Positions 12,104 through 25,170 of a stretch of 64,000 nucleotides of DNA are shown in pieces. The stretch spans positions 992,001-1,056,000 of the forward strand of contig JADNYJ010000002.1 of NCBI GenBank assembly GCA_015501075.1, given 5' to 3'. The translations under genes were made by a program, and so were the position numbers. The number at the start of each line of letters is the position of its first letter. The stretch's first letter is position 1. Under the pieces are notes generated by a model that saw only the letters and a program-made list of their open reading frames with translations, had not been told where the DNA came from and made no database searches. This stretch comes from Gymnopilus junonius. Its lineage: Eukaryota > Basidiomycota > Agaricomycetes > Agaricales > Galerinaceae.

Positions 12104-12905
12104 CTTTTGTCGTTACATCCCGTGGTTTTCTTTTTGGCTTTAATTATGGCTTTTGAAGGTAATGTTGTATGATGCGACTTATAATTTTAAAGCATATTTT
12201 TATGACTTGTTTAGCGTCAATTCTACTGCGATATTATTCTGGGAGGAAACTCATAGCCGCAAGTTTTCCTCTTGCCACTTCCACAACTTCACACGGATTG
12301 ATTATACGGATTACCTTGTTTAACATCTATCTTATTGTTACGCTAAGGCGAGTCTTTTTGTAATCGACCCCATTTCCAGCGCCAAATTAACGAATGAAAT
12401 AGTGCGACTGTAGTATTTCTTCAGGGAAGTGGAGGCATGGGCCTATATGATACAAGCCTCTGGTACAGCTTGAATAGCATTATGTGAACTCCTTACTCAC
12501 ATTGTTGTAGTTCCTTTGGCCGCGTTCATTTTGTTTGCAACACAGAGAGTGAGTCAGGTATGACATTTTGTTGAAACTCTACTCAGGTGTCTATACAGAA
12601 TGTCATTCAAACCTGGTTATTTTGGCTAAGAAAGAAGGAAGACAGCTATTCGGCCGGTAGTGTGCCACCTGCACGACAAGCTGCAACACATGATATCACT
12701 TTCTCACTGCCTACCCTTTCCATTAGTACTGCTGAGACTTAGGCGATGTAGGCCCGGGCTCCCCTTCGAATGAGACTTGAAGGCTTCATCTTGTTCATTG
12801 TTCTTCAATAATGTTATTTACTATTGATACTTGGCTTGAGAAACTGAGTCTCTATTAGGGGAATCGAGCCAGGAAATGCTGTCCAATAAAATACAAGATA
12901 CAAAA

Positions 12906-13328
12906 TTAAGCGCCTCCCCTGCATTGGACTTGAGTAATGCTGCAAGAAACAGAAATAGAAGTAGACATACACAAGAATATTGTTTCTAGAGCAATGTTAA
13001 TCAAAGATATTGAAGTGAAGACGAAGAAGACACGCACATTGGGATGTGAATTAGCTTGACGAAGTACCCAATGAAACCCATAACTGCAAACCCTACAGCA
13101 ACCGCCTTGCAGATTTGAGTGAACTCTATGCGAAAGATGAGTCTGTATTGGTGTCGACTTCGAACTGTGATTACGACCAACCCTTCTCAGAAGGTTTTGT
13201 GCAACGTGTAAGGAACTGTAGAGATAGATCGGTAGGACGCTCGGGTCAAGAAGGAAAAAACAAACCTGGTTTCCATCACGGATGAATTGCTGAGGAACAT
13301 CAAGGAATTCGCGGATTTTGTCTGACAT
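12906..13328 (-). CDS. SSS1: Sec61 gamma subunit (Sss1) of the ER translocon
   Basis: Sss1 is the small tail-anchored subunit that clamps the two halves of the Sec61 channel in the ER membrane. Five short exons splice to a 70-residue protein beginning [12 protein letters not shown]. It contains the conserved blocks [31 protein letters not shown] (single membrane helix) and the C-terminus HIPINNILVGGA. The last acceptor is the AG before GGGAGGCGC, giving ILVGGA and stop at 12906. Length and every conserved segment match the family exactly. Divergent from the PPR gene, with 192 bp between start codons. Confidence 0.96.
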   Translation of the reverse strand: MSDKIREFLDVPQQFIRDGNQVCFFLLDPSVLPIYLYSSLHVAQNLLRRVGRNHSSKSTPIQTHLSHRVHSNLQGGCCRVCSYGFHWVLRQANSHPNVRVFFVFTSISLINIALETIFLCMSTSISVSCSITQVQCRGGA

Positions 13329-13520
13329 GGTGGAGGTATAACGAAGTGAAGAGGAAATGTGCTGGCGTTGGGAACCAAACCTTGTTTCCCACGGCACTGA
13401 ACACGTACGGAGTCTCGGTCGGACTTTTTCACGCCTGCTCAGTTTGTACATAACGAACTTGACAGTATGTCTTTTTCAACAATATCTACTTTTCTGTGCT
13501 CATTTTATTAGTATACACGC

Positions 13521-15709
13521 ATGAATGTCGTCGGCAGGGCCTTAAAACGATCTGCAGCAAGTCCGGCTCTCTTCCGTCTTTCCGACCATCCTTCAGCATG
13601 CATCGTCTCTACCTCTGCGCGCTTCGCTACTAGATCATCCTACAGGAATAAATTTCTCAGAAGTCGAGCAAAATAACGAGTCTTGCAGAGGCCTTGAAGT
13701 CGTCCAAAGATTTGCCTTCCATACATTCTTCATGCTCAGCATTAAGTGAAGCAGTTCACGAAACAAGAATTCTTTCCCCTTTCTCGCCTTCCTCGTCGGA
13801 CGATGATCGTCTTCTTTCTATACTCCATTTATTAGCGGTATCAGGCCGAGCAGAGGACTGGAAACGCATAGAAGAGATTCTGCAAGACCTTCACCCAGTG
13901 CTGGGAATGAAGCCCTCCAAGTCCGTCTATTCTTCCATGCTCCTCCACCTCGCTGAGGAACAATGCCATCGTCAAGCTTTCGAATTACTGTTGAAGATGC
14001 CTCAACTCCCAGGTCGTATAACGCCCGAGTTGGACCAAATTCATCTCATCCTGGAAACTTGTTCAGAAACCGCTGACTTGCAATTTATGAAGGATTGCGT
14101 CGCAAACATGCGTAGGATGGGCCAGAGGCCAACTGCCATGACGTTTAGGATCCTCTTTGCTGCCTATCAAAAATTAGCCGCAAGAGATTCTTCATTTCCA
14201 ATTTTTGATGAACTCTCTTTGGCCATCAAAGAGTATGTTCGTCAAGGTCTTGCATTCGACCCAGCTATCGCACATACCCTTCATAACATCTATGCCAATA
14301 TCGGCGACTTCGACCGAGCTCAAGACATACTAGCATTGTATGAAACAGCCTTGGCGCCCTCACAAGATGAATCCAGTGATTCCAACCGACAAAGTTGGGA
14401 TCCTGCGCGTTCGATGCTACGCAGATCAAAATCATATTCCGACATTGAAAAGGTCGCACAGACTTTAGGCGTTCCATGCAGTGTGGACCACTACAGTATT
14501 GTCATCAACAACTGCATTAGATCGGGGGACGTAAGTGAAGCATTTCACATCTATGCGGCATCGAAGGAGGATGGAATCGTACCCGATTCAGGTCTCATTG
14601 CCCCTCTTCTAAGAGTCATTGGTGAAGAACGGTCAGATGAAGCTATAGACAAAGCCATGGCTATATATCAAGACTTAGTGAACGCTCATCCTTCGTCGTC
14701 GTTGCCCCCTTCACGTCAAAGTTTCAAGACCCTGGACGATCATTCAGAAGGCCCAGATGCTGCCATTTACGACCGTCTTTTTCGCATATTGCTATCATCT
14801 CCGAATTTCAATAAATGCTTACCATTGACGGAAGCCTTACTTGAGGAGATGGCTGGCCGTGGCTTACCCATGGACACAAACTCTGTCGCAACCGTACAGA
14901 TCTTGTTGGAAATGCGACGATTGCGAAACTTCTCTGAAGCTATCGATGTGTACCGGGAGCGTAGAGATCGACTGAATGAACACGGATTTCATGCCATTCT
15001 ACAGGAGTATTGTCGGATCTCCTTTGTTGGAGATCTTGAGGTGCCATTGATAACGCAATACTTCAGTATCGTGAACGACATGCGCCTCCGCAAAATATCT
15101 ATCACCTCCAAAGTCTACACCATCATCCTTCATTCCATCGGAGTCATGGCAACCAAGCTTAAGCAAGTGGGTTCTGCTTACAGGATCTCTGCTCTAGAAC
15201 GACTCGTCTCCACAGTTCGCCGTGTGCATGACTATCTCACTCTGGATGCTTCGATATCCCCAGACGCAATTCTGTGGAATCAACTCATGAACACTTACCA
15301 ACGTTTGGGTTGCTTTGGCGATACTTGCAGGTTATGGGAGATGATGTATCTCACAGGCAGGTTTGACCAAATAAGCGTGAACATAATGCTTGATGCTTGT
15401 GGATTCGCTGGTCACTTAGACGTGGCCAAGTCCATGCTTTCCAAATTGGCGAGGATGAGGTTTGCTCTAGATCTGCGGAATTGGAATACGTGGATTGAAT
15501 GTCTGTGTCGGAATGGGAAATTCGACCATGCCGTTGAGGTTGTGTGTAAAGAGATGAAGCAGAACGGCTTAAAACCTACTGTCGAAAGCATCAGGATTAT
15601 CTTGAAGTTCGTAAAGAGAGATAATATTCCTCTTTCTGTTTTACGTCCGGTATCAGAGTCCTGGCCTCAGTTGTGGAAACAGCTCGCGCATGAAATACAA
15701 AATTTATGA
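13521..15709 (+). CDS. Mitochondrial pentatricopeptide-repeat (PPR) protein
   Basis: PPR proteins bind organellar RNA through tandem 35-residue helical repeats. The long open exon shows repeats such as SVYSSMLLHLAEEQ, IMLDACGFAGHLDVAKSML and NTWIECLCRNGKFDHAVEVV, most clearly toward the C-terminus. The N-terminus is Arg/Ser-rich with almost no acidic residues (MNVVGRALKRSAAS...), as expected of a mitochondrial presequence. The two parts lie in different frames. A single missing base around 13655-13670 would join FLRS to SKITSLAEALKSS, so I treat the frame break as a likely sequence error. About 725 residues, essentially intronless after the start. The specific RNA target is unknown. Confidence 0.83.
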
Positions 15710-15884
15710 TTTGTGAAATCCTGAGACCCAAAAAAAAAACGAAGATAATTGATCCAGCGTATGATACAAATGTAAGGCGCATGGTTGAGCATCGCAAACC
15801 AAAGGCTGGGCAAGCCGTCTAGGGGAATAGAAAGCCCATGCAAAGCAAAAAGAAAAGTAGATAATATCACACATCTATGTAGCT

Positions 15885-18800
15885 CTAATGAGCCAACTCC
15901 TCTACAGTCGGACAGTCACACTAAATGGACAACTTGAGTCTTCAGAATTGTGTTCAATTGTAAATTGAAACTTACAATTAGATTGAGGTCCCCGTATGCT
16001 ATAAATCGTCGTTAGGAATTGATGAGATACGGAAAAATATGAAATTTACCATCGTCAACGCGAGATACTGTGGGCCAGAATTTCTTTTCACGAAGCCATG
16101 GCAAGGGGTAGGCAGCTTCTTCGCGGGCATATGGCCTATTCGTTCTTTGGTTGGCTATATATGTGCAATATACAATTAATGTCATACCTGTTCCAATCTA
16201 TATCCGATAATGCAATAACGGATATGGGATGGGGGGCATTTTTCAGTAAGTTGTTGTCTTTAGGTTGCTTTCCTGCGATGATATCTTCGGCCTCCTTTCG
16301 AATGGCAATCATAGCATCACAGAATCTATGGAGAAGGAATTCAGCTTGCGTTCTGTCAACGCAAACGTTAATTATACCTGTCTAGTTCTTCCAACGTTTC
16401 TGATTCAGTGGGTTCAATAAGCATACAGGTCTGAATGGGCCATGAACATGTAGGGGGGTGGAAACCATAGTCCTTGAGGAACGTAATGAATGCATGGTTT
16501 ATCACGACAAATTAAGGACAAACCTGTAAGCGTTTGGCGAAGTCGCCACTTTCAAACCAGCGGCCTTGTCAAACTCTGCTAAATCGATGAGGAGCTCGTG
16601 CGCAACACGCCCATTTTCATTCTTATATCGTAAACTGTAATAGCCTTGGAGGCGAGCTGCCATATAATTTGCATTGAGAAGAGCTATCTTCGATGACTCC
16701 ACGAGGCCATTGCCTCCTAGCATTTTAATGTATGCCCAGAAATAAGATTGATTGATGCGCTGCCAAATGGTGCTGCAGCGACCGCATCGATAGCTTGGTC
16801 TCCTTTGACTGGTAAGATTGGATGACTAGGAAGGAATGGCGCCAGATGCTGGGCCACACAAATGGGACTAAAAATTGAAAAGTTACGTGAACGCCACCCA
16901 AAATGTGAAATGAGACATCATGATTACCCAACACCAGGTCCTCCGCCGCCGTGGGGACTTGGGAAGTTGTAAGTAAAATGCAATCTTTGATAAAACTATA
17001 TCATACTTACATAGCAAAAGTCTTGTGAAGATTCATATGGCAAACGTCGCCACCACAAGTAGCCGGGTTTGTAAGGCCAACCTGAGCATTGAGATTCGCG
17101 CCTTTATAATTTCATCAGCAGCTGGCCGTCATGCTGACGAGAATATCGTACCGTCCAGATAAACCTGTCCACCATGATCGTGAATTACTTTGCAAGCCTT
17201 GCATACTATTAGGATGACTATCAAATGGAGCACGGTGGTTAGAACTTACATCCTGAACTCCAGCTTCAAAGACACCGAAAGTAGATGGGTACGTAATCTA
17301 AGGCCAGGTTGGTACCATTTCAGTAAAACCAGGAGATTGACACTCACCATGAAAGCAGCGAGGTTGTCTTTATGTTTTTCCGCCTTGGCTCGCAAATCCT
17401 GTAAGTCGAGGATACCATCGGGATGGACCTTAATTGCAACAACTTTCAAACCGGCCATGGCAGCTGACTTAAAATGAGTTTCAGTAAAGAATGAGAAGAC
17501 AGTAGTTTCTTCTACTTACAGCGGGGTTCGTGCCGTGCGCGCTCAGAGGAATCAGGCAAATGTCACGATGTCCCTCTCCACGAGATTCGTGATAAGCGCG
17601 GATGACCGAGAGGCCTGCGTATTCTCCAGCAGCGCCCGAGTTGGGTTGCAAAGAGGCTGCGTGGAACCCAGTAATCTTGCATAGATCGTCTTCCAATTCC
17701 TGTCGTCATACCGATTATACAGATTTTCCAGCAAGATATTTATGATACACACCTTGATAATTTCATGATAGCCTTTCACTTGATCATAAGGAGCGAATGG
17801 ATGCACTGAACTGAACTCAGGCCAAGTGAGAGGGATCATGCTGCTGGTGCTATTGAGTTTCATGGTGCAACTTCCCAGTGGAATCATGCTATGAACAAGA
17901 CTCAAATCCTTGGAAGCGAGATGATGAATATATCGAAGCATCTCCGTCTCGGAGTGGTGCTTGTTGAAAACAGGATGAGGTAAATATTCCGAGGTCCTTT
18001 GCAATGTACTGGGGATGGAATCGATTTCGGGTTCGCGCAGGTCACTCAGAGCGACTGGATTTGCCGATGCAGCAGAAGAAAAGACATTCAACAATTTGAC
18101 GAGATCGTCAGGTGAAATGCTTTCATCGAACGTGACACCGATATGTTTCTGATCAATTTGGCGCAGATTGATTCCAGCTGCAATTGCTTTCGCGTGAACT
18201 GTTTCTGCAGACCCAATCGTCGAAACATCCAATGTTATGGTGTCGAAGAAAGTTTCGTTGACGGGTCTGTAACCCATGCTAACGACAGACGATTTGAAGA
18301 CTTCAGTAAATTTATGTACCCTGTTTGCAATGCGTTGAAGACCAGCAGCACCATGGTAGACGGCGTACATAGCCGCCATGTTCGCGAGAAGAGCCTGGGC
18401 AGTGCAAATGTTACTGGTGGCTTTCTCCCGGCGGATGTGTTGTTCCCGAGCTAGAATTGAGAAGGATAGTCAGTTACAGTCGCATTTTTGAATCAGGTTC
18501 ACGAACTTTGCAAGGCCAGCCTATAGGCAAGGTTTCCTTGAGCATCTCTACTTCGGCCAATCAACCTTCCAGGCATCTTGCGTTTCAGTTTGTCCGTGAC
18601 TGCGAAGAATGCTGCATGGGGCCACCATAGCCAGCCGGGACACCAAATCGAGCAGAATTTCCAACAACAATATCGGCACCCCATTCACCAGGAGGCCTAA
18701 TCTTGGTTAAAGCTAGCAAGTCTGTTGCACAGACGACGAGGCCACCGAGTGAATGGGTGCTTTGTGTGAGCAATTCAAAATCCTTGATGTTACCGTCCAC

Positions 18801-19692
18801 GTCTGGATATTGAACCAAAAGACCGCAAATATCGGATTGAATGGTGGGATCTTCTACCAAAGAGACCGCATCACCGACGACAACTTTGATACCAAAACCT
18901 TTAGCGCGAGTCCGAAGAACAGCAATGGTTTGGGGCGTGACGCCCAAATCCACCACAAATGTCTTTTTCTTAGGGGAAGCAACAAAAGCCATAACCATTC
19001 CCTCCGCTGCAGCGGTGGCTTCATCCAGAAGAGAAGCATTTGCTATATCCATCGAAGTTAGAGATGTGACCATGGTCTGGAAGTTCAGAAGGGATTCCAG
19101 GCGCCCTGTAAATTTAAAAAGGATAAATTTGATATATGTCATTGATATGTGAGGAAGCTAAGGTACCTTGAGCAATTTCCGGTTGATAGGGGGTATATTG
19201 GGTATACCATGCTGGGTTTTCCATAACCTGCAGACATTGAATCAATCAAGTTTTTCTAACCTGCTTGAGTCAATTTTTAGAGCGCACATTACGAAGAATG
19301 ACCGGCGGAACAACTGCGTTATGATAGCCCATTCCGATGTAACTCTTAAATGGTTTATTCTGACCTGCCAACTGCTTAGCCCTTAAGTTGAGTTGCGATT
19401 CACTGTACGCCGGTATGGACGTGTTGTCGATGTCATGACTGTCCAGTCTGACTTTAGGAGGCACGGTGTCGGCGACGAAGGCCTCCATCGACTCGTACCC
19501 AAGGAGGGAAAGCATCTTAGAAGCTTCCGCATCATCGGGTCCAATGTGGCGCTCTGGAAATGTGTCCAATGGGGCGAAGAGAGAAGCTGGTTGCTTGAGA
19601 CTGGCCAGTCCGCGGAAGTGGACACAGTGAAGACGCGTATGGCGTGTGCTGGCCAAACGGGACAGACCTGACGCACAGCGCAGAGCCGCCAT
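15885..19692 (-). CDS. GCV2: Glycine dehydrogenase (decarboxylating), P-protein
   Basis: This PLP enzyme starts the mitochondrial glycine cleavage system by decarboxylating glycine and passing the aminomethyl group to the H-protein. About twelve exons give a full-length protein near 990 residues. They include a presequence ([15 protein letters not shown]), the opening PERHIGP, the GVPAGYGGP segment, [30 protein letters not shown], and the cofactor site [19 protein letters not shown]. The Lys in LHKTF is the Schiff-base residue and the following Gly-rich loop binds PLP. The C-terminus ends CPTVEELAH at 15885. One frame break at 18618-18621 falls in a run of Gs exactly where [12 protein letters not shown] is expected: a fifth G restores it. 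The enzyme is otherwise complete. Confidence 0.95.
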
Positions 19693-20182
19693 AGCTTGGT
19701 GACAGTAAAGCCACGGATGCGGTGGTGGTTATTAGTGAGTGTAAAGAAGACCAACAGATTTCATGAAGGGACGCAAAAAATTCCACCGAGCCATTCACCG
19801 AGCCATGTTATCGACGTAATTGGTCGATAAGGGTCCATTTTAGCGGATGAACGTGTAGAAATTCAAGAAAATAGAAACAACGGTTGCGGGTTGAAGGGAA
19901 TACATTGCTCCATGAAATACGGATAAAATGACCAATTTTATGGTGTAGGTAGGTAGTAGACAAGTGTGTAGTCTAATGCCCGACGAATATAGCAGTGCTC
20001 AGAGACAAAAACTTTTTCTGCCTGGCTCGGAGCAACGGAACCCCGCGCCATCAATTATCTTCCTTCCCCTTATGGCATTAACGCAAGCACATCCGAACAA
20101 GCAATCCTTGCAAAATCCAACACATCTTGTGACCGCTTTCTGCGGGATAACAATTATGGTTAGTATTGAGCACTGAAGCAAG
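19693..20182. other. Intergenic: GCV2 promoter and ARMH3-like 3' flank
   Basis: A 490 bp gap between two minus-strand genes. It holds the GCV2 promoter side and the downstream flank of the ARMH3-like gene. No conserved coding sequence or repeat was recognised. Confidence 0.5.
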
Positions 20183-22636
20183 TTAGGCGACTTGCAATGG
20201 CGTGGTATTCGGCAATTCTCTAGTGATATGTAATCCATTTGCTTCAATTTCATCCGCAACAATTCTCATGGCGTCTTTGGCATCTTCAATTCCTACACTG
20301 ATCCTCTCCTCAAAATAATCTGAAATCCCGAGAATATGATCCAAGATGTCTTCTATTGCCTCATTCTCAAATGAAGATTGAGCATTGGGTTGGGGTGCGA
20401 GGCCTCTTAACAGGTCTTTTTGCTTCCTGAGAACAGATGACGACCGGACAAGCTCGTACTGAGAAGAATTTTAGATAACAACGAAAGAAAGAGACAAAGA
20501 TTGCCTACAATGAGCTCATGTAGTGCTCGTGGAGATGGTAAGTATGACTCGGCTGAACAAAGCACAAAGTCAAGGAGGCGAAGCGACTAGGACGAAAGTG
20601 AGTTATGGACAAGAGGTGTTGTAAGCAACCTACTTCCGATGATAATGATCTAACGCCTCCTGAAGCATTCAAAACATCTATTTTGGTTGTTAAAAATTTA
20701 AGAAGTCCGAACATGGATATCCAAAGTTCGGTCCAGTGGTAATCTTTCTCATGTCAATCACCAGTGAGTTGTGACAAACGAGAGCATTACCGAGCCGCAA
20801 ATGTTTATTCTGTAAAAACCAAACTATCCGATAACATGTCCAGATGCAATTCCTACAATTATCAGCTATATGAGACGAAAGACCTCACACAAAAAATAGC
20901 CTTACATGTAGGAATCAACTTCCAGGTGCTTATGGAGATTGTGGCGTAACCAAAGAATACAACAGTCTAGAACTGAACAGATAGGTGGCTGCATTGAGTT
21001 GTGCAGTGGAGGTAGGATAGGAAGTCTCTGTAATTTCTCGTTTCTCAGCATTGGGACGATTGCATAAGTTTCATTATATACCTGGCGGCACAAACGAATA
21101 GCAGGGACATTGGTTTGGCTGATAAATTCCATGACCATATTGTTCTCCACAAGACACAAGACGACATGTAAGGACAGATTTGCGTAGGCGATTGATCTCG
21201 GTGAGGCCGAGGACGAGGCATGGGTACACAGATATGAAGTTAGTGAAATAAATGTACAAAGAATGGAGGTTGTTTGCATAGAATCAGACGGAGAGACCAA
21301 GTCTTCCATCAAAACAGACGCGAAGAGTGGATTGGGACGAAGAAATTCATAAGTTGGTAGTAAGATCACAGTTGCTTCGATAGGCCTTGTAATTAAATCA
21401 CGGTGAGCAATGGAAACATGAGTTTAACAAAAACGACGTATTCACAATTTTTTGAACTTATCTCCAGGGAGGTTTTCTTGTGTAAGTGATATAGCGCGAT
21501 CTTGGCGTAGGCGAGTAATGACAAAATTCAAAGATGACGCCAACGTCAGAGAAACAGCATCGTCGTCAACCTCTTGATATGCCCTGCGATCGGTCAGCAG
21601 AGCTAGAAACGAGTGTAGAGCGGTACCTAAATACTTTATCGAGGCAACCAGAGCAAAGTTTGTTGCCCAACAGAGTTTCCTCATGAAGTCTCCGTCTTCA
21701 CATTCCCTTATCCGTTTGAGATATGGATTGAGGTTTGCTGCATCGGACTTGTGATAGTTAGCAAGAATCGACAGAAACAAAATAGCCTCGAAGGTATATT
21801 CTTCCATTTCCGGACTTTTCACAAGCTATGGAAGAACTCTTGAGTCCAATGCACTAGATCGTAATGACCAGCGCACGCACAGACATAATAGAGGGAAAGA
21901 AATCACGCCTCAAGAAATAGGCACCAGCGCTCAACTGACCTACGCTGCACATGTAGGTCAATCCGAGTTGTAGAGCCTTTTGTCTAACACGAGCTGCCGA
22001 AGGATGAGAATTGCGCAGCCCATCACATCCGAAGGAGACTTCACCAGGACATTGATTATCACCCAAAATATTATCGAGTGACTGAGTAAATTCCTAGTTA
22101 TGGATCAGTAAATTTGACTGAATATATACGATCAGTGCAAGGGATATTTACAGAAAAGACGCGATCACTCTGAGAAACAGATCCGGCGAAAATCTCCATG
22201 ACTTCCCATCCTGTTAAATGTTTGGCTAGGATACGCGAAAGGAGGGTAGACAATGTATCAAGTGCATGGGCCTTTTTAGTATCCTTGTATTCTGAAGAAT
22301 GGATATATTTCACGCAAGCTTGAAAAAGGGCATTCAAGAATGGCTACTAAATTCGGCCGCAGATATTGAGTTGACAATGTCCAAACCGAAGTGGTGATAG
22401 ATATAGCCCACCTTGAGCTTTCCCAAACAAGCATCCTTTGAGATACCGTCGACTTGCGATTGAAGATACGGACTATCAACCTCGAGGTCTAGGAGTTCGG
22501 AAAAGAAACGGTCGTGTTGTTGAAGAGGAGCAATCTGTTTGGGAGATAACCCCTGAAAAAGCTTGCTGTATACGGCAACGAACTTAGATGTAACGTGATA
22601 CTCTTCTTGTTTGGAGAAAAATAGAGACGAGAACAT
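20183..22636 (-). CDS. ARMH3/DUF1741-like armadillo-helical protein
   Basis: The N-terminus (SKLFQGLSP...FFSELLDLEVDSPYLQ), then NALFQACVKYIHSSE and HALDTLSTLLSRIL follow the order of human ARMH3 (C10orf76) and its fungal homologues. In animals ARMH3 binds the Golgi protein GBF1 and regulates PI4KB. Later exons carry the LLPTYEFLRPNPLF and AYANLSLHVVLCLVENN segments and end ELPNTTPLQVA at 20183. Eight or more exons with short introns; about 690 residues, predicted all-helical with no membrane segments. Divergent from RSC9, with 186 bp between start codons. The function in fungi is not established; I transfer only the family name. Confidence 0.82.
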
Positions 22637-22822
22637 GACTGTCCTTTGGATATATTGAAAGCAGGAGGAAAAACTTGAGGAGTTAGTTTAATTGCAAGTG
22701 ACGTTGGCACTGCCAGCCAGTGAGTGAGGGGTGTCACGCACATAAATGATCATGTGATGTGACATGTCGAGTGACCAACGCGATTTCTAAAATTAAAATC
22801 AGAATATTTACTTTAGGCTCTC

Positions 22823-24883
22823 ATGGCGACCTTCGTTCCCCGCGGAATGACAACTCCGGCCAACTACTATCGGCCGCCAACATATCCAACTCAGTCTCAA
22901 ACCCAGCAGAGACCACAGCCGACTATTACAGATGACTATGAGCGTGCGTTTATGCCTATTTCAGATCACTTTCAACGTTCATCATGTTCGTCCTTAGGTT
23001 GGTACACTGAATCAACGCCCAGCAACAGAATGTCCCTCTCAGTTCGCTCTGGTATCCACTCTGAAATTAGTTGGGCTCTTGATCGTTTGTGCAGGCTAGC
23101 CAACAATGAACAATTTGTCTTTTATCCTGGTCTCCTTGACGGACTCTTTTATTGGCCAGAGTGGTATGTTACTGAAGGCTACAAGGCGTTGCGAGACAGC
23201 GATATACTCTTCTCTTCAAATCCAGGTCAATCACGCCAACGCCGTTATGCCCTCGAATGTCTCTTTATCCTCCGAAATACTGCTTTACACGAACCAAACG
23301 CCAGGGAGCTCGCTGCCCACTCACACACCATACCTCTCATTTTGAACGGTTTACACAATCTTGAACATTCCAAAGACGAAAACACGGAAGCGCTTCTTCA
23401 TATTACCGATCTCTTACAGAGCGTTGCCCCCAGTGTCACCGTGCACGCCAACTTGCCACCCAAGTTGAACCCCATTCCACCTCTACTTCGCATCGTGGCC
23501 GAGTCTTCAAATCGTACGATGATAATCAGTTCTCTGACCGCCCTGATTTCGATATTTTCAAATCCTTCCAACTCTTCATACCTCTCCGCTGACTCACCCG
23601 CATTGAAAGCATCCATCCAGTACTTGCCATTATTCATCGACAAACCTTTGATACATGCATGTCTGAATTACCTTTACGTGCATATCTCGCATCCTTCCAT
23701 GGCTAGAGCTTTCTTACTTCGACCAGAACTGTCCGGTGTTCTGAAGGTTCTAGCGACTCTTCTCCTTGATGAACAACGCTCCCTTGAAAAGACATTTACC
23801 CTTGACATAACTGGTCCAATTCATACAGCATCATCAACTTCATCGTCAACTCGAGACCATGAACTGACCGAAGAAGAGTTGGAGAGCCTTCTCGGCAAAC
23901 CGGAGCCTCAGCGTTGTTATGACTGGTGCATAGTCTCTTTCTTTCCTCCTAGACTTTTCTCACGTATTTGAAAGGATGAGGGCCATGTTCGTTCCAAAAG
24001 CCGACGGAGAACTAACCCAAGTTGACTTTTGGAACCTTTACAAGGATGCCTTCTCGCCATATGCGGATCAATACCAACTCCTTGTCGCTTCAGACGTCAT
24101 CAAAAATGTCACCAATGTTTTCCCGCAAGCTCAGGCAATGGTCTTACCAGGACCTATCCAACGATTTGTCGTGCGGGGTGTAGATCGTCGCAAGGAATCC
24201 GCTGCAAACGAAAGATACAGATGTCAATGGGACCGTTCTCAGTGTACTTCACTACCCTTTGCATCTCCAGCAGAGCTATACGAACACGTTTTACAACACT
24301 TATCCTCAGCAGATGTACCCGAATTATCTTGCGTCTGGTCATCTTGTTCAGTACCACCCTTTCAAAACACGCCCTGAGCGCCCATGTTCTTACACATCTT
24401 TCCGGTACGCAATTACAGAAACACCCCTCACAAAGTGACACGATAACATTGCCCTCGGAAAATTATCCTTACCCGACTGAGAACCCTACCAACCGTCCGC
24501 CACCACCTCCTCGTAGTACGACGATTACATACGAACTTCCGATCATCGATCCTCCTTCAACGTCTTTAACAGCCCTTCTTATTATTCGCATCCTTTTCCG
24601 CACATCGTTTGCCTCCGCAGACGCAGCGCCACGCATTGATGCTGATCACTTTGGCTTCCCCGGTGTTGTTGAAGATACAACAGATGGTCCAGGTGAAGAC
24701 ATAGACTTTGCGGATGGTGCAGCTATCGTGGACGAAAGAGAAGGGGAAAGGAGAGGAAGAAAGGCCTTCATCGGGATCAAGAAACTCTTGGAGTCAGTGC
24801 GAATAAAAGATGAGGCTCTAATGGGATGGGTGACAGAGATGACGGATATTGGCGGCACGTCTGGGACGAGCGGGATGTCATGA
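22823..24883 (+). CDS. RSC9: RSC/SWI-SNF subunit Rsc9 (ARID2-like, RFX-type)
   Basis: Rsc9 is a DNA-binding subunit of the RSC nucleosome remodeller. The first exon gives a helical armadillo-like region (LDRLCRLANNEQFVFYPGL...YALECLFILRNTALHEPN). After one intron the RFX-like winged-helix block follows: YDWMRAMFVPKADGELTQVD, then SDVIKNVTNVFPQAQAMVL and QRFVVRGVDRR. A C2H2-type zinc-finger pair comes next (YRCQWDRSQC...HVLQH and SCVWSSC...HVLTH). The frame changes at about 24360-24362: a fourth T in the TTT run would join VPPF to SKHALSAHVLTHL. That restores the second finger and the C-terminal domain to 24883. I treat this as a base-calling error. About 690 residues. Confidence 0.9.
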
Positions 24884-25170
24884 CTTTCTCTGCCGAGTTT
24901 TGAAAAATGACCAAACATCTCTGACGGTCTGTACTACATGAATAAGGCACTGTCCATTCATTTAACGCAGAAGGTACTTTTGTCATGCACCGTGATTTCT
25001 GAGAAGGCCACGCGTACTTTCTATCCCGCGACAACCTCAAATTTCTAAGCTTACGTGTAAGTATGGTGAGGATTGATGCACTACGGCCGGTCATGTTGCA
25101 TAACTATAGAATGCTACATGAAGATGTACAGATGTGCATGATGATCAGACAAAGCAACACTTGAGCTCAA

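Larger units (their letters stand above)
10030..12742 (+). pseudogene. Seven-helix membrane protein of agaric type, split by a transposon
   Basis: The exons encode a multi-pass protein of a family common in mushroom genomes, of unknown ligand or function. Recognisable pieces are VFLTIHIIGGLIGLPILVV with LLFSHLTTPRQPTLINFC, then LCFAQASMIFGAPPM|SAVATFLVV, LYCTVSGIPL, and near the end VPLAAFILFATQ with a Ser/Thr-rich tail (stop at 12742). A 1,026 bp Mutator-like element sits inside one coding exon at 11077/12104. Removing the element and one copy of its 9-bp target duplication restores an open frame through a hydrophobic helix (VRVFYLLLSLHPVVFFLALI). With the element present, translation stops inside its left terminal repeat. 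The gene is therefore probably inactive on this haplotype unless the insert is spliced out. The start codon was not identified. Confidence 0.68.

Noticed and set aside
13329..13451. N-terminal extension of Sec61 gamma by 41 residues
   Set aside because: The internal Met gives the exact family start ([12 protein letters not shown]) and length; the upstream frame is unrelated basic sequence in the 5' UTR.
18143..19152. Plus-strand frames over the glycine decarboxylase gene
   Set aside because: Antisense shadows of conserved minus-strand exons with no family resemblance.
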